64,000 nt of DNA, from contig NZ_LN890328.1 in assembly GCF_001458595.1 (NCBI RefSeq), positions 1,580,926-1,644,925 of the forward strand, given 5' to 3'. This stretch comes from Clostridium neonatale (GTDB taxonomy: Bacteria; Bacillota; Clostridia; Clostridiales; Clostridiaceae). The position numbers and the translations under genes are program-made. The notes beneath the pieces are model-generated. The model was not told the DNA's origin. It did no database searches and saw only the letters and a list, made by a program, of their open reading frames with translations. Of the stretch, positions 16,840-25,909 are shown in pieces. The stretch's first letter is position 1; the number at the start of each line of letters is the position of its first letter.

Positions 16840-17403
16840 ATGAAAAAGAAATTAATTATAATACTATCAGCCATTTTTGTTGTCTGTGCAATATTATTTA
16901 TGACTAATTTTGATAATATAAATTCAGATAAAATTAATAATAGTATACCTGAAAGCAGTGATAGTAATACTGAAGATGAAAAAGAATTAGAAACTGATTC
17001 TATAAATACAAATAGTGACCTTGTAGAAAACAATACACCATCTATAATAAGAAATAATGATATAATAATAAAAGATGAATCCTTCATTACTCAGTTAGAT
17101 GATATATTTATAAATTTAGATGAATACATTGGAAAAACTCTTAAAATCCAAGGTATTGTTAAGGTTATAGATGATTCAAATTTTAGTATAATACGTTTAT
17201 ATGATATGGCTCATGATGATCATACTCATGAAGTATTTGTTGGAATTGATGCAAATTATTCTGGACAGATTCCTCCTGAAGATACTTGGGTTGAAGCATC
17301 TGGGATAATAGGCAAACAGTTTAAAGATGGAAAAGAGGAACCCGTTTTAAAGATTCAAATTATTTCCAATATAGAAGCTGGTCAAGAAAAGGTGACATAT
17401 TAA
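16840..17403 (+). CDS. Exported protein with OB-fold-like C-terminal domain
   Basis: A 187-aa protein with an AAAGGAG site 8 nt before the ATG. Residues 5-24 are a hydrophobic signal anchor without a lipobox Cys. A polar linker rich in Asp, Asn, Ser and Glu (about 25-80) follows. The C-terminal domain (about 85-185) reads like an OB fold, with YIGKTLKIQGIV, and resembles the C-terminal part of DUF1980/YcgQ-type proteins. That match is tentative. It contains a metal-like HDDHTHE cluster near residue 126. It is divergent from the sdpRI unit and closed by a strong terminator. Confidence 0.7.
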   Translation: MKKKLIIILSAIFVVCAILFMTNFDNINSDKINNSIPESSDSNTEDEKELETDSINTNSDLVENNTPSIIRNNDIIIKDESFITQLDDIFINLDEYIGKTLKIQGIVKVIDDSNFSIIRLYDMAHDDHTHEVFVGIDANYSGQIPPEDTWVEASGIIGKQFKDGKEEPVLKIQIISNIEAGQEKVTY

Positions 17404-17404
17404 A

Positions 17405-17449
17405 AATAAGAGCTATTGTGAATTTATGCAAATTACAATAGCTCTTATT
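17405..17449. terminator. Bidirectional terminator, 15-bp stem
   Basis: AATAAGAGCTATTGT pairs perfectly with ACAATAGCTCTTATT across a 15-nt loop between convergent genes. Confidence 0.88.
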
Positions 17450-17500
17450 TTGTATTTATTATGTTATATCATTCTATCTTATATCTATATCTTTTAAAAA

Positions 17501-18907
17501 TTATTTTGCTCTCTCTCTTTTTGCAAGATATGGCATGATTAATCCTAATAGAATTAAAACAAATGGTGTTATTATATTAAGAATTAATTGGAATTTATCT
17601 TCTGAATACATACCACCTATACATGCAAAAGCAGTAAATGCAAAACACCAAACTCCAAATATAATACCTACAATCTTATTTTTTACAAAGAAATACTCTC
17701 TGCCAAATTTATCTCCTGCCTTTTTAAGTGCAATATATGCTACAAATACCCAAAGATAACGTAGTGGCATACATACTGCATTTAGCTTTACAAGCCATTT
17801 AACCAAATCATCAACATTTCCTATACCGAAAGCTGGTACTATGATTAAAATTGAAACAATAACCATTACAAGTTTTTGTCCATTTACATATGCACCATGT
17901 TTATTTTGCTTAAACATAGCTTCTGGTATAAATCTCTTATCAGCACTATCAAGAAGCATACGAAGTGGTGCATCAATTGATATAATAAGTGTAGATACTT
18001 GCCCAACTAAATTTGTAAGAGCATAAATTACAACAAAGAAATTACCTACATGATAATATTCTCCTAATCTTTGGAATGCATAATAAGCACCATTAGTCAT
18101 TAAATCATTTGGAATGTTATTCGAATCAAACATCATTCCAAGAGAGATTGTTCCTAAGATAGCACATACCGCTACCATTATTGCAAGTGTTATCATTCCT
18201 TTTGAAAAACCTTTTGCTGGATCTTTCATTTGATTTACGTATGGAGATATTTTTTCACATCCACCAACTGCAAATACTAAAATAGATAAACTTGTAAAGA
18301 ATTTTACATCAAATGTAGGCATAAATGTTTTTACTGACCAATCAATTGAATTTAGCGGTGCATTTGTTATAGCTGGTGCCGCTATCATCAATAATATAAA
18401 TAAAATTGACATTATAAACATAGATGAACCTGCAAGTGTTGCTAATTTCTTTAATGGGTTCAGCCCTTTTGAAGCAATATAAAGTCCAATTAAGAAAATT
18501 GCTAAACAAATTCCTTGCATAAGGACAGGGTTCATATCACTAATTCTTTTATCTTGGAATATTGCCCAGCTTGTGGCAATCATAACCCCTTGTGGCTTTT
18601 GTGAAATATAAGGCATATGAACTATCCAGTATGTCCAACCTGCATAATATGCTATTTTAGGCCCTATTGTTTCATTAATCCATGAGCTAACTCCACCACC
18701 ATGTTCTTTAAATGCTGAACCTAATTCTCCTACCATAAGTGCATATGGTACAAAATAAATAGCAAATATTATAAGCCATGCTACAATAGCTTGTAAACCA
18801 TTGTATTCAGAAAACCCATTTATAACATTTCCAAATCCCCATACAGTTGAGAACGCCATAAAGGCCAATGTATACCACATTATTTTTTTATTATTATTTT
18901 CCGACAT
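17501..18907 (-). CDS. APC-family amino acid permease
   Basis: A 468-aa integral membrane protein with 12 predicted spans and the APC start FSTVWGFGNVINGF. The second-helix segment HGGGVSSWINETIGPKIAYYAGW and the TM6-region sequence VFAVGGCEKISPYVNQMKDP are of the glutamate/GABA- or amino-acid-exchanger type. It is an amino acid:H+ symporter or exchanger of the plasma membrane. The substrate cannot be told from sequence alone. It is monocistronic: a terminator lies downstream, and the region upstream faces the ThrE genes across about 300 bp. No adjacent decarboxylase supports an acid-resistance role. Confidence 0.88.
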   Translation of the reverse strand: MSENNNKKIMWYTLAFMAFSTVWGFGNVINGFSEYNGLQAIVAWLIIFAIYFVPYALMVGELGSAFKEHGGGVSSWINETIGPKIAYYAGWTYWIVHMPYISQKPQGVMIATSWAIFQDKRISDMNPVLMQGICLAIFLIGLYIASKGLNPLKKLATLAGSSMFIMSILFILLMIAAPAITNAPLNSIDWSVKTFMPTFDVKFFTSLSILVFAVGGCEKISPYVNQMKDPAKGFSKGMITLAIMVAVCAILGTISLGMMFDSNNIPNDLMTNGAYYAFQRLGEYYHVGNFFVVIYALTNLVGQVSTLIISIDAPLRMLLDSADKRFIPEAMFKQNKHGAYVNGQKLVMVIVSILIIVPAFGIGNVDDLVKWLVKLNAVCMPLRYLWVFVAYIALKKAGDKFGREYFFVKNKIVGIIFGVWCFAFTAFACIGGMYSEDKFQLILNIITPFVLILLGLIMPYLAKRERAK

Positions 18908-19209
18908 TTTACCCCTTCTTTCATTTTATTATTTTTTAATTTTCATTTTAAAATTTTAACATTTTGTTTATGATCTAGCTATTTATTGCATTTTACTAAT
19001 TGATATTTCATAAGCATTTTAAGTATCAATAAAGCAAATTTAGTAACTATTTTTTATTATAATTAAAACTTAATATTAATAATTACTATATTTTTATAAA
19101 TAATTATGCACTAAAAATATTTATATCAATGATAATTGAAAAATTTATTACATCTTATATAATTAATTAAGTGATGTAAATAATGTATGCATAATATATG
19201 GAGGACTTT
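18908..19209. other. Divergent AT-rich promoter region, no gene seen
   Basis: About 300 bp between the leftward permease and the rightward ThrE genes. I find no open frame with a ribosome site, no T-box or other riboswitch core that I can recognise, and only weak inverted repeats near 18990-19045. It presumably holds both promoters. Confidence 0.5.
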
Positions 19210-19965
19210 ATGAATGTTCAAAATGTTATAGATATTGCTCTTACAGCAGGAGAAATATTACTTGAAAATGGTGCCGAGAATTATAGAATTGAAGATACTG
19301 TCTCAAAAATATGTAAGTCATATGGATTTAATAGTGAATGTATTGCTATGTCTAACGGTCTTTTACTTCTGGTTGAAGATTGTAATCTAGAAAAAATAAC
19401 TTCTATGAAAAAAATTAAAGAAAAGCATGTTGATTTATATAGGATAGAACTTATAAATTCTTTTTCAAGGAAGCTTGAAAAAAGCTTACTAACATATGAA
19501 GACGCCAAAAAAAGTTTAGAAAAAATTAAAAATGCTCCAAACTTTACTCTTAATGTTCGAACAATGGCAGCATGTATGACAGGCTTTATATATACTTTAT
19601 TCTTTAATGGCTCAATTTTAGATGGACTTATTGCAATAATAGTATGCTTAATTACTTATATAGTATTTGAAAAGATATCGAAGCTTGGGTTCTTTCAATT
19701 TTTAGAGTCTTTTTTAGCCGGATTGCTTATTGGCGGACTTAGTATGTTTTCCCACACTCTAATTTCTAGTGTCAATTCTCATAATGTAATTGCTGGTTCA
19801 ATAATGATTTTGATTCCTGGTGTTATATTAACAAATGGAATTAAGGATATCATTTATGGAGACTTTTCTGCAGGGTGCTCTAAGTTTTTTGAAGCTCTGC
19901 TTATAATTGTAGCAGTTGGCGTTGGAATTGGTACATCATTATTTATTGGAATTAATACATTATAA
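19210..19965 (+). CDS. Threonine/serine exporter, ThrE N-terminal part (YjjP-like)
   Basis: A 251-aa protein. The start is ATG 19210, because GGAGG (19200-19204) is spaced correctly for it. The in-frame ATG at 19198 overlaps the site. The N-terminal soluble domain (about 1-115) has AGEILLENGAENYRIEDTV, and five membrane spans follow. This is the long half of a split ThrE exporter. The short half follows after 28 bp. The family exports threonine and serine or, for YjjPB, succinate; the substrate here is not determinable. Confidence 0.9.
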   Translation: MNVQNVIDIALTAGEILLENGAENYRIEDTVSKICKSYGFNSECIAMSNGLLLLVEDCNLEKITSMKKIKEKHVDLYRIELINSFSRKLEKSLLTYEDAKKSLEKIKNAPNFTLNVRTMAACMTGFIYTLFFNGSILDGLIAIIVCLITYIVFEKISKLGFFQFLESFLAGLLIGGLSMFSHTLISSVNSHNVIAGSIMILIPGVILTNGIKDIIYGDFSAGCSKFFEALLIIVAVGVGIGTSLFIGINTL

Positions 19966-19993
19966 TTATTTTTTGAAAGGATAATATAGAGTT

Positions 19994-20431
19994 ATGTTAA
20001 TCAAAATGACTTTTCTTGCTTTTTTAGGAAGCGTTTTTCCCGTCATATTATTTAATATTGATAGAAAAAAGATTCTTTGGTGCGGACTAGCTGGAGCCCT
20101 TGGCTGGATTGCTTATAGCATATTTTTAACACTTACTAATAGCTCAGTTTTTGCTTCATTTTTTGGTGCTTTTGCTGTTAATTTTTATAGCGAAATTATG
20201 GCTAGAATAATTAAGACTCCTTCTTCTATGTTTTATGTTCCGGGAATTTTCCCAATCGTTCCAGGGTTTACTGCTTATACTACTGTCATAGCCTTAGTTC
20301 AAGGTAATTTTCCTGAAGCTCTTCATAAAGGAATATTGACTTTGTCCATTGGTTTTGCTATAGCATTTGGAATAATGCTGTCTTTTACTATATTTAAAAT
20401 TTTACATAATATTAAATTAAGAAAATTATAA
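19994..20431 (+). CDS. Threonine/serine exporter, ThrE C-terminal part (YjjB-like)
   Basis: A 145-aa membrane protein with four to five spans, corresponding to the C-terminal transmembrane half of ThrE. The PGIFPIVPGFTAYTTV segment is diagnostic of the family. The ribosome site before ATG 19994 is weak (GAAAGG 14 nt upstream), so translation may be coupled to the preceding half. The two halves must assemble into one exporter. Confidence 0.9.
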   Translation: MLIKMTFLAFLGSVFPVILFNIDRKKILWCGLAGALGWIAYSIFLTLTNSSVFASFFGAFAVNFYSEIMARIIKTPSSMFYVPGIFPIVPGFTAYTTVIALVQGNFPEALHKGILTLSIGFAIAFGIMLSFTIFKILHNIKLRKL

Positions 20432-20535
20432 TTATAAAAAGCTACCATACAAACACATATTCGTATATAATGTTTTTATAATCATATACTGGTTTTATAA
20501 AATATTATACAAAACGAAAAGGAGAAAAGAAATAC

Positions 20536-21090
20536 ATGAGCGGAAAAGAACATATGACAATAGGAACTAGCGCAGCAATAGGTTTAGTAATCGGCCTTGT
20601 TTTCTTAGGAAATATGACTTTAAATTTTAATATGATTGTTTTAATAATTGGAGGAATAATAGGATCATATATGCCTGATATAGACAGTCATAAGTCAACT
20701 GCAGCGCAAATTTTCAATAAAGTTTTAACAATAGCTGTAATCATAATGAGCATATTTTATTATTGTGGAATCAAATTTCAAATGTCTTATATATATAACC
20801 TTAATAAATTTTTAAATCTTAATATTGAAGGTATAGTTTTATTTTGCATATTAACAATCTTAGGTAAGCTTTCACCTCATAGAATGTTTACCCATAAATG
20901 GCTTGGATTATTATTATTTTGTTTAAGTACTTATCTTATGGGAAACGAATTTTTATCTGTTGGATTTACTATGGGATACATTCTTCATATAATTGCTGAT
21001 AGAATAACTAAAAACGGCAAATATTTAAACTTCTTCCAATTTAAACTTCCACTTAAAAATTCACGAAATAAATTTACAATAAGCTGGTAA
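20536..21090 (+). CDS. YdjM/DUF457-type membrane-bound metal-dependent hydrolase
   Basis: A 184-aa protein with three or four membrane spans and the conserved polar motifs of this family: MSGKEHMTIG near the start, GSYMPDIDSHKS (about residues 50-61), SPHRMFTHKW (about 117) and HIIADRITKNG. These His and Asp residues are thought to bind metal. AAAAGGAG lies before the ATG. Physiological substrate is unknown; in other bacteria YdjM is an SOS-linked inner-membrane protein. The gene stands alone, 100 bp past the ThrE genes. Confidence 0.85.
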   Translation: MSGKEHMTIGTSAAIGLVIGLVFLGNMTLNFNMIVLIIGGIIGSYMPDIDSHKSTAAQIFNKVLTIAVIIMSIFYYCGIKFQMSYIYNLNKFLNLNIEGIVLFCILTILGKLSPHRMFTHKWLGLLLFCLSTYLMGNEFLSVGFTMGYILHIIADRITKNGKYLNFFQFKLPLKNSRNKFTISW

Positions 21091-21303
21091 TTATTCAATG
21101 CATAATGCATTATCCATGATTCACAATACATAATTAATAACCAATAAGCTTTGTTTTTATACTACTTTAAACATAAAAAGAAGGACTGTGGCACCAAGAA
21201 AGACCACAACATATTCTGTCAAGTTCAAAAACTATAACAGTATATTGTTGCCGAATTTTTTAGCGCTATAGCTCCCTCTTTATTTTTTATTTAATCCATA
21301 AAT

Positions 21304-21936
21304 TTATTTTACATCTCGTCTACAATATAACTTTGAAGTTATATTGTATGATATTACTGTAAATATTGCAACTGCTATCAAAGTTAAAATCATTAATGTT
21401 GATTCACTTATATTAATGTTGATACTAGAAATTAAAGTCACTAGTGTTGGGCTAAAGCATACTGGTGCTATTGCTAAAATTGTAATAATAAATCTAGCCT
21501 TTTGAAATCCAACAATAATACCAACTGGAACTGTTACTGTATTAATAACTACGCCTATTAATAATACAGACATTAATAATGTGCTTAATGTAATTCCTTC
21601 TAAATTTTGCATATTAAATATATTCACTATATTAAATATAATTAATGTTATAATCATGACCAATACTATGCTTATAAAACCATAAATATATTTTGATAAT
21701 ATATATTTTTTAGGGCCCACTGGCAGTGAATGAATTAAATATCCCATTTTACTTTTATCTTCATAAGCAATAACACTATAGTTTACTGCCATTAGTATCA
21801 TTCCACCTGCAAATGCAATAAAAGTTGGTTGTGTAAATATTGTTATAAAACCAATGACTACTACTAATAAAATATAATTTTTTACAGCTAATAATGAATA
21901 CCATTGCATTTTTATTAAATTATTTAATTCTCTCAT
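21304..21936 (-). CDS. ABC-2-type transporter permease
   Basis: A 210-aa membrane protein with six predicted spans and the DKSKMGYLIHSLPVGPKKYILSKYIYG motif of ABC-2 permeases. It overlaps the ATPase gene by 17 bp. Together with the ATPase and the YtrA-type regulator it makes a three-gene module like the GntR-ABC systems of bacilli and clostridia, which often respond to cell-wall-active compounds or export peptides. Substrate unknown. Confidence 0.88.
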   Translation of the reverse strand: MRELNNLIKMQWYSLLAVKNYILLVVVIGFITIFTQPTFIAFAGGMILMAVNYSVIAYEDKSKMGYLIHSLPVGPKKYILSKYIYGFISIVLVMIITLIIFNIVNIFNMQNLEGITLSTLLMSVLLIGVVINTVTVPVGIIVGFQKARFIITILAIAPVCFSPTLVTLISSININISESTLMILTLIAVAIFTVISYNITSKLYCRRDVK

Positions 21937-22792
21937 TATTCTCCTCCCCTTTTGTGTAATAAAGTAATATATCCTCTAAAGAGCATCTTTCATATACTAC
22001 TTCTTTACCGAATAATTCAAACGCTTTTTTTCTTCCATATATCATTCCCTCAAAACCAAAAGAATTATTTTTGATTCCTATAAATTCTTCTTTAATTTCT
22101 TTATCAAATAATTCTTTTTTCCCTTTTACGAGAACATGTTCTTCTAATATTTCATCTTTCTCACCTTTTAATAATATTTTTCCTTCATCAATCAAAACTA
22201 TATAATCAGCACATTTATCTAAATCACTTGTTATATGCGTTGAATAAAATACACTTACATTTTCTTTTTCCATAATCTCTTGAATCATCTCTATAAATTC
22301 ATTTCTAATTATTGGATCCAAATTTGCAGTGGGCTCATCCATAATAAGAAGTTTTGGATGATGAGCAAAAGCTATTGAAAGTTCAAATTGTTTTTGCTGT
22401 CCTTTAGATAAATCCTGATAACATTTATTTTCATTTAATTTGAATTTTGAAATATAAGTTTTATATACTTGTTCATCCCAGTTAGAGTAAAAATTCTGTA
22501 TGCCTTTTTTAATATTTTTAAGTTTGCCTTCTTCTAAGAATCCTGAAACACCCCCTATATACGCAATATCTTCTTTTATATATGGATTTTGCTTTATATT
22601 ATATCCTAATACTCTTACTTCACCTTTATCAGTTTTTACCATGTCTAGTATACATTTTATTGTTGTTGTTTTTCCTGCTCCATTTGGTCCTATAAATCCT
22701 GTTATATATCCTTCTTTTATTTCCAATTCCTCTATATCTAAAATAAAATTATCATATGATTTTTTAAGTTTCTTAATATGTATAGCTCCCAT
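21920..22792 (-). CDS. ABC transporter ATP-binding protein
   Basis: A 290-aa cytoplasmic ATPase. Walker A is GPNGAGKTT (about residues 35-43). The signature region is LSKGQQKQF rather than LSGGQ, Walker B is LLIMDEP and the switch His is in YSTHIT. A C-terminal extension of about 70 residues follows. It lies between the GntR-type regulator (5 bp before) and the permease (17-bp overlap), so all three are one operon. It energises the permease encoded next. Confidence 0.93.
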   Translation of the reverse strand: MGAIHIKKLKKSYDNFILDIEELEIKEGYITGFIGPNGAGKTTTIKCILDMVKTDKGEVRVLGYNIKQNPYIKEDIAYIGGVSGFLEEGKLKNIKKGIQNFYSNWDEQVYKTYISKFKLNENKCYQDLSKGQQKQFELSIAFAHHPKLLIMDEPTANLDPIIRNEFIEMIQEIMEKENVSVFYSTHITSDLDKCADYIVLIDEGKILLKGEKDEILEEHVLVKGKKELFDKEIKEEFIGIKNNSFGFEGMIYGRKKAFELFGKEVVYERCSLEDILLYYTKGEENNERIK

Positions 22793-22797
22793 ATATG

Positions 22798-23172
22798 TTA
22801 TACCTCCTCATAAATACTCTTGAAAATTTCTATACATTCCTCTAAAGTCAATCCAAAAGATTTAGCTGTGATTATGATTTCTTCCAATTTACACTCCATT
22901 TCAGATAATGCAGCTTCTTTCAATCTATCTGCATTGGCATTTGAAACAAAAGTTCCTTTTCCTACAACCGTTTCTATATATCCTCCCTTTTCAAGCTCTT
23001 CATAAGCTCTTTTAGTTGTAATTATGCTTACCTTAAGTTCTTTTGCTAATGTCCTTATTGATGGAAGAGCTTCCCCTGCATTTAGATTTCCATTTAATAT
23101 CTGAGTTTTAATTTGATTTTCTATTTGCTCATATAATTTAATTGGTGATGAATTATTAATTATTATATCCAA
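22798..23172 (-). CDS. GntR-family regulator, YtrA subgroup
   Basis: A 124-aa protein. I place the start at TTG 23172, which has a perfect GGAGGTG site 6 nt upstream; longer in-frame starts lie upstream of that site. The winged helix (about 8-75) contains LPSIRTLAKELKVSIITTKRAYEEL. The short C-terminal part lacks a ligand domain, as in YtrA. A 23-bp palindrome 22 bp upstream is the probable operator. It is expected to repress the ABC operon it heads. Confidence 0.9.
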   Translation of the reverse strand: MDIIINNSSPIKLYEQIENQIKTQILNGNLNAGEALPSIRTLAKELKVSIITTKRAYEELEKGGYIETVVGKGTFVSNANADRLKEAALSEMECKLEEIIITAKSFGLTLEECIEIFKSIYEEV

Positions 23173-23193
23173 ATTTTCACCTCCGTATATAAA

Positions 23194-23216
23194 GTGTATA
23201 TATATTATATATACAC
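23194..23216. promoter_or_regulatory. Palindromic operator of the GntR-ABC operon
   Basis: The arms GTGTATATATA and TATATATACAC are inverted around a single central base, just upstream of the ribosome site of the regulator gene. This is the size and type of a YtrA-class operator. Confidence 0.7.
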
Positions 23217-23226
23217 ATATTATCAC

Positions 23227-23530
23227 CGCTATATACTTAAGTCAATATATTTCCAAAGTTTTTCTTAAAAATTATATCTTAGTTTATATAAAACAAAAGC
23301 TTACGTACTATAAAAAATTAGTCGTATGTAAGCTCACATCTATATATAATGACATATTATTCATTAGATCTCCGTCAATAAAGAAATCTAATGTATGACA
23401 TAACCACTAGAATTCATTTTACGTTTCTATTGATAATTGGCTTAAAGTGGAATATATTTATGTATATACCCTTTCTATACTTTAAAAACTTAATAAGTAT
23501 TATAAAATAACTGTCTAAGGGGGATTAAAA
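23227..23530. other. Intergenic region with two inverted repeats, no gene
   Basis: About 300 bp between divergent units. AGCTTAC at 23297 pairs with GTAAGCT near 23329, and CATTAGAT near 23364 with ATCTAATG near 23386. These may be a terminator-like or leader structure before the HAD gene. I see no riboswitch consensus. Confidence 0.4.
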
Positions 23531-24295
23531 ATGAAAAAGAAATACTTATTCTTTGATATCGATGGAACATTAACTACTGTTAATCCTGGTGGAATAATTC
23601 CAGAATCCACATTAAATACAATAAAAAAATTAGAGAAAAATGGACACTTTGTTGCAATTGCTACTGGACGAGCTCAACATTCTTCTCTTACCTTTGCTAA
23701 TGAAGTATGCATTAATAATATTGTAAGTGATGGCGGTCATGGATTGACTTTAGATGGTAAACTTATAGATATAGAACCCCTAAATATCGATTCAGCTTTA
23801 GAAGTGATTGATATAATGCTCTCTAATAGTATTAAAACTTACGTTTCAATTGATAATAGCAATCATTTATATACCAATATATGTAATTCAACTTTAAACC
23901 ACTATTCCACTATAATAAGTGATCCAAACTTTGATTTTCACAAGCAAAAAAAGATATTTAAAATATTTTTAGAAATGACAATAGAGCAAGAAAAACAATT
24001 CAAAATACTTGATACTGTAAGCTATGTAAGATACCATCCAGACTCTATAATCATAGAACCTGATGATAAATTTAAAGGAATAACAAGCATGATGAATTAC
24101 TTAAATGCTCCACTTGAAGACATTGTTGTTTTTGGTGATGGAAAAAATGATTATTCCATGTTTCAAAAAGCGCCTTTTTCAATTGCTATGGGTAATGCCA
24201 TCGATGAACTTAAAGAAATTGCTTCATTTGTTACAAAATGTAGCAATGATGATGGCATTGAATATGCATGTAAGCATTTTGGCTGGATTGATTAA
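23531..24295 (+). CDS. Cof-type HAD-superfamily phosphatase
   Basis: A 254-aa cytoplasmic hydrolase. HAD motif I is FDIDGTL (about residues 7-13) with nucleophile Asp, motif II is AIATGRA, and motif IV is FGDGKNDYSMF near residue 200. A C2B-type cap domain lies between II and IV. It belongs to the Cof/YidA group acting on sugar phosphates or flavin/phosphoryl intermediates; the physiological substrate is open. GGGGG lies before the ATG. The last codons and stop lie inside an 11-bp-stem hairpin (24281-24308). Confidence 0.92.
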   Translation: MKKKYLFFDIDGTLTTVNPGGIIPESTLNTIKKLEKNGHFVAIATGRAQHSSLTFANEVCINNIVSDGGHGLTLDGKLIDIEPLNIDSALEVIDIMLSNSIKTYVSIDNSNHLYTNICNSTLNHYSTIISDPNFDFHKQKKIFKIFLEMTIEQEKQFKILDTVSYVRYHPDSIIIEPDDKFKGITSMMNYLNAPLEDIVVFGDGKNDYSMFQKAPFSIAMGNAIDELKEIASFVTKCSNDDGIEYACKHFGWID

Positions 24296-24308
24296 TCTCA
24301 ATCCAGCC
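24281..24308. other. Hairpin over the stop codon of the HAD gene
   Basis: GGCTGGATTGA pairs perfectly with TCAATCCAGCC around TTAATC, and the TAA stop lies in this loop region. Neither strand carries a good U-run after it, so it may act on RNA stability rather than termination. Confidence 0.55.
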
Positions 24309-24332
24309 AAAATTCAGTTCATGTATATTTTG

Positions 24333-25781
24333 TTATCTTATCCAAGCACCATTAGATCCTAATTTATATCCACCTATAGTTGTATTTTTAGCCATTGCTC
24401 CTGATGATTGTAAATAATACCATCTGCCATCAGTATCTTTAAACCATCCTGTTTTCATTCTTCCAGCTGAATCTAAATAATACCACTCTCCGCCTATATA
24501 TTGCCAGCCTGTTGCCTTAGTTCCATTTGAATAAGTATAATACCAAGTATTATTTACTAGCTGCCATCCATATTTAGAAGTTGCTGTTGTTGTATCTGCT
24601 GTTGTATTTGATGTAGTTCCTGGAGTTGTATATACAGTTTGTGCTGATCTATTAACCGCTACTGTATAAGTCTTGCTTTCTCCATCTTCATCTTGAACTT
24701 TTACTGTTACAGTGTTATTTCCGACATTTAAATTTACAGCTTTCTTATAATTTTCAGATGAGCTTACAGTTGTTCCATTTATGGTTACAGTATTATCACT
24801 ATCAACAGGTATAGCTTGTACAGTTAAAGAGCTTGTAGTATTTCCTACTCCTAAATTATATGTAGTAGTATTTTTATTAAAGCTTATACTTGCTCCTGCT
24901 AATGAAAGACTTGATAAAGCTACTTCATTATCATCTTCGTCGTCATCATCACCATTATATTCTACTTTTACTTTATATTCTTTATAATCTGAACTTGAAT
25001 AGTCTTCATCTTCATCATATTCATCATCATATACTCTTATTTTTAACGTAGTATTTCCTGAATCTAATTTAATTTCATCATCAACTTCATATGCAGTGCT
25101 TCCTTTAAAGATTCTAACATAATCATCATCAGCATCTACATCTATTTTAACTTTCCTAGTGTCACTTTCTGCATAATATGTTTCATCTTCTTCTGGTTCA
25201 TCTTCTAGTTCATCATCATAATCATCATCTTCATAAAGATCTATATCGTCACCATCTTCATCTTCCATTTGTATTTCAGTTAATTCATTATCGTCATCAT
25301 CTTCGTCGTCATCATCGTCATTATATTCTATTTTTAATTTATATTGATTATACTCAGAGCTTGAATAAGTATCATCTTCATCATATTCATCTTCATATAC
25401 TCTTATTGTTAAAGTTGTTGTACCACTAGAATCTAAACTGATACTATCACCAACTTCATATTCAGTGCTTCCTTTAAATATTCTAACGTAATCCTCATCA
25501 GCACCATCAACATCTATAGTGATTTTTTTTGTATCACTTTCTCCATAATATGTTTCACCTTCTTCTGGTTCATCATATTCATCATCATAGTCTTTATCTT
25601 CATAAAGGTCTATTGTATCTCCATCAGCATCTTCCACGTCTATGTCTGATAGCTCATCAGCATCATCTGATGATGCATAAGCTTTTGTTGTAAATAAGTT
25701 AGAATTTGTTAGTGGCCCACATGTTGCAAAAGTTCCTGTTGCAAGTGAAAAAGCTATTATTTTTTTTATATTTTTATTCAT
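24333..25781 (-). CDS. Acidic cell-wall-binding protein with cadherin-like beta-sandwich modules
   Basis: A 482-aa secreted protein. The start is ATG 25781, with GGAGGAG 9 nt upstream. A signal peptide ends near residue 36 (KAYA). Two tandem modules of about 120 residues each (about 44-163 and 164-285) are very rich in Asp and Glu, with the shared stretch YVRIFKGST. A third, less acidic module (about 286-380) is of the cadherin-like beta-sandwich type (PF12733). After a Thr-rich linker, about four choline/cell-wall-binding repeats (WYYLDSAGRMKTGW type) end the protein. It is anchored non-covalently to the wall. Ca2+ binding by the acidic modules is inference. Confidence 0.88.
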   Translation of the reverse strand: MNKNIKKIIAFSLATGTFATCGPLTNSNLFTTKAYASSDDADELSDIDVEDADGDTIDLYEDKDYDDEYDEPEEGETYYGESDTKKITIDVDGADEDYVRIFKGSTEYEVGDSISLDSSGTTTLTIRVYEDEYDEDDTYSSSEYNQYKLKIEYNDDDDDEDDDDNELTEIQMEDEDGDDIDLYEDDDYDDELEDEPEEDETYYAESDTRKVKIDVDADDDYVRIFKGSTAYEVDDEIKLDSGNTTLKIRVYDDEYDEDEDYSSSDYKEYKVKVEYNGDDDDEDDNEVALSSLSLAGASISFNKNTTTYNLGVGNTTSSLTVQAIPVDSDNTVTINGTTVSSSENYKKAVNLNVGNNTVTVKVQDEDGESKTYTVAVNRSAQTVYTTPGTTSNTTADTTTATSKYGWQLVNNTWYYTYSNGTKATGWQYIGGEWYYLDSAGRMKTGWFKDTDGRWYYLQSSGAMAKNTTIGGYKLGSNGAWIR

Positions 25782-25850
25782 ATTATTACTCTCCTCCATC
25801 TTTTGATGTTAAAATAAAATTTCTATATAGTTTTAATTTACCAAATTAAC

Positions 25851-25866
25851 CTTAATTTAAGCTGAA
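25851..25866 (-). promoter_or_regulatory. Shared 16-bp upstream motif (copy 2)
   Basis: TTCAGCTTAAATTAAG on the minus strand, identical to 14550-14565, about 70 bp before the start of the acidic wall protein. It is followed by GGTTAATTT, which continues a TTAA-rich pattern, and by a possible -10 TATATA about 30 bp on. Confidence 0.5.
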
Positions 25867-25909
25867 TAAATTATATATATATTGGAGTATTAATAAAAAG
25901 TTAACAATA

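Noticed and set aside
21091..21303. Third copy of the F1/F2 RNA
   Set aside because: GCCGAATTTTTTAGCGC near 21250 resembles one short part of F2, but the hairpin and the other conserved parts are missing.
23227..23530. Riboswitch before the HAD phosphatase gene
   Set aside because: Inverted repeats exist, but none of the conserved cores I know (TPP, FMN, SAM, purine, c-di-GMP, glycine, T-box) could be found.
24281..24308. Terminator of the HAD gene
   Set aside because: The stem is strong but overlaps the last codons, and no U-run follows on either strand, so it is listed only as a hairpin.
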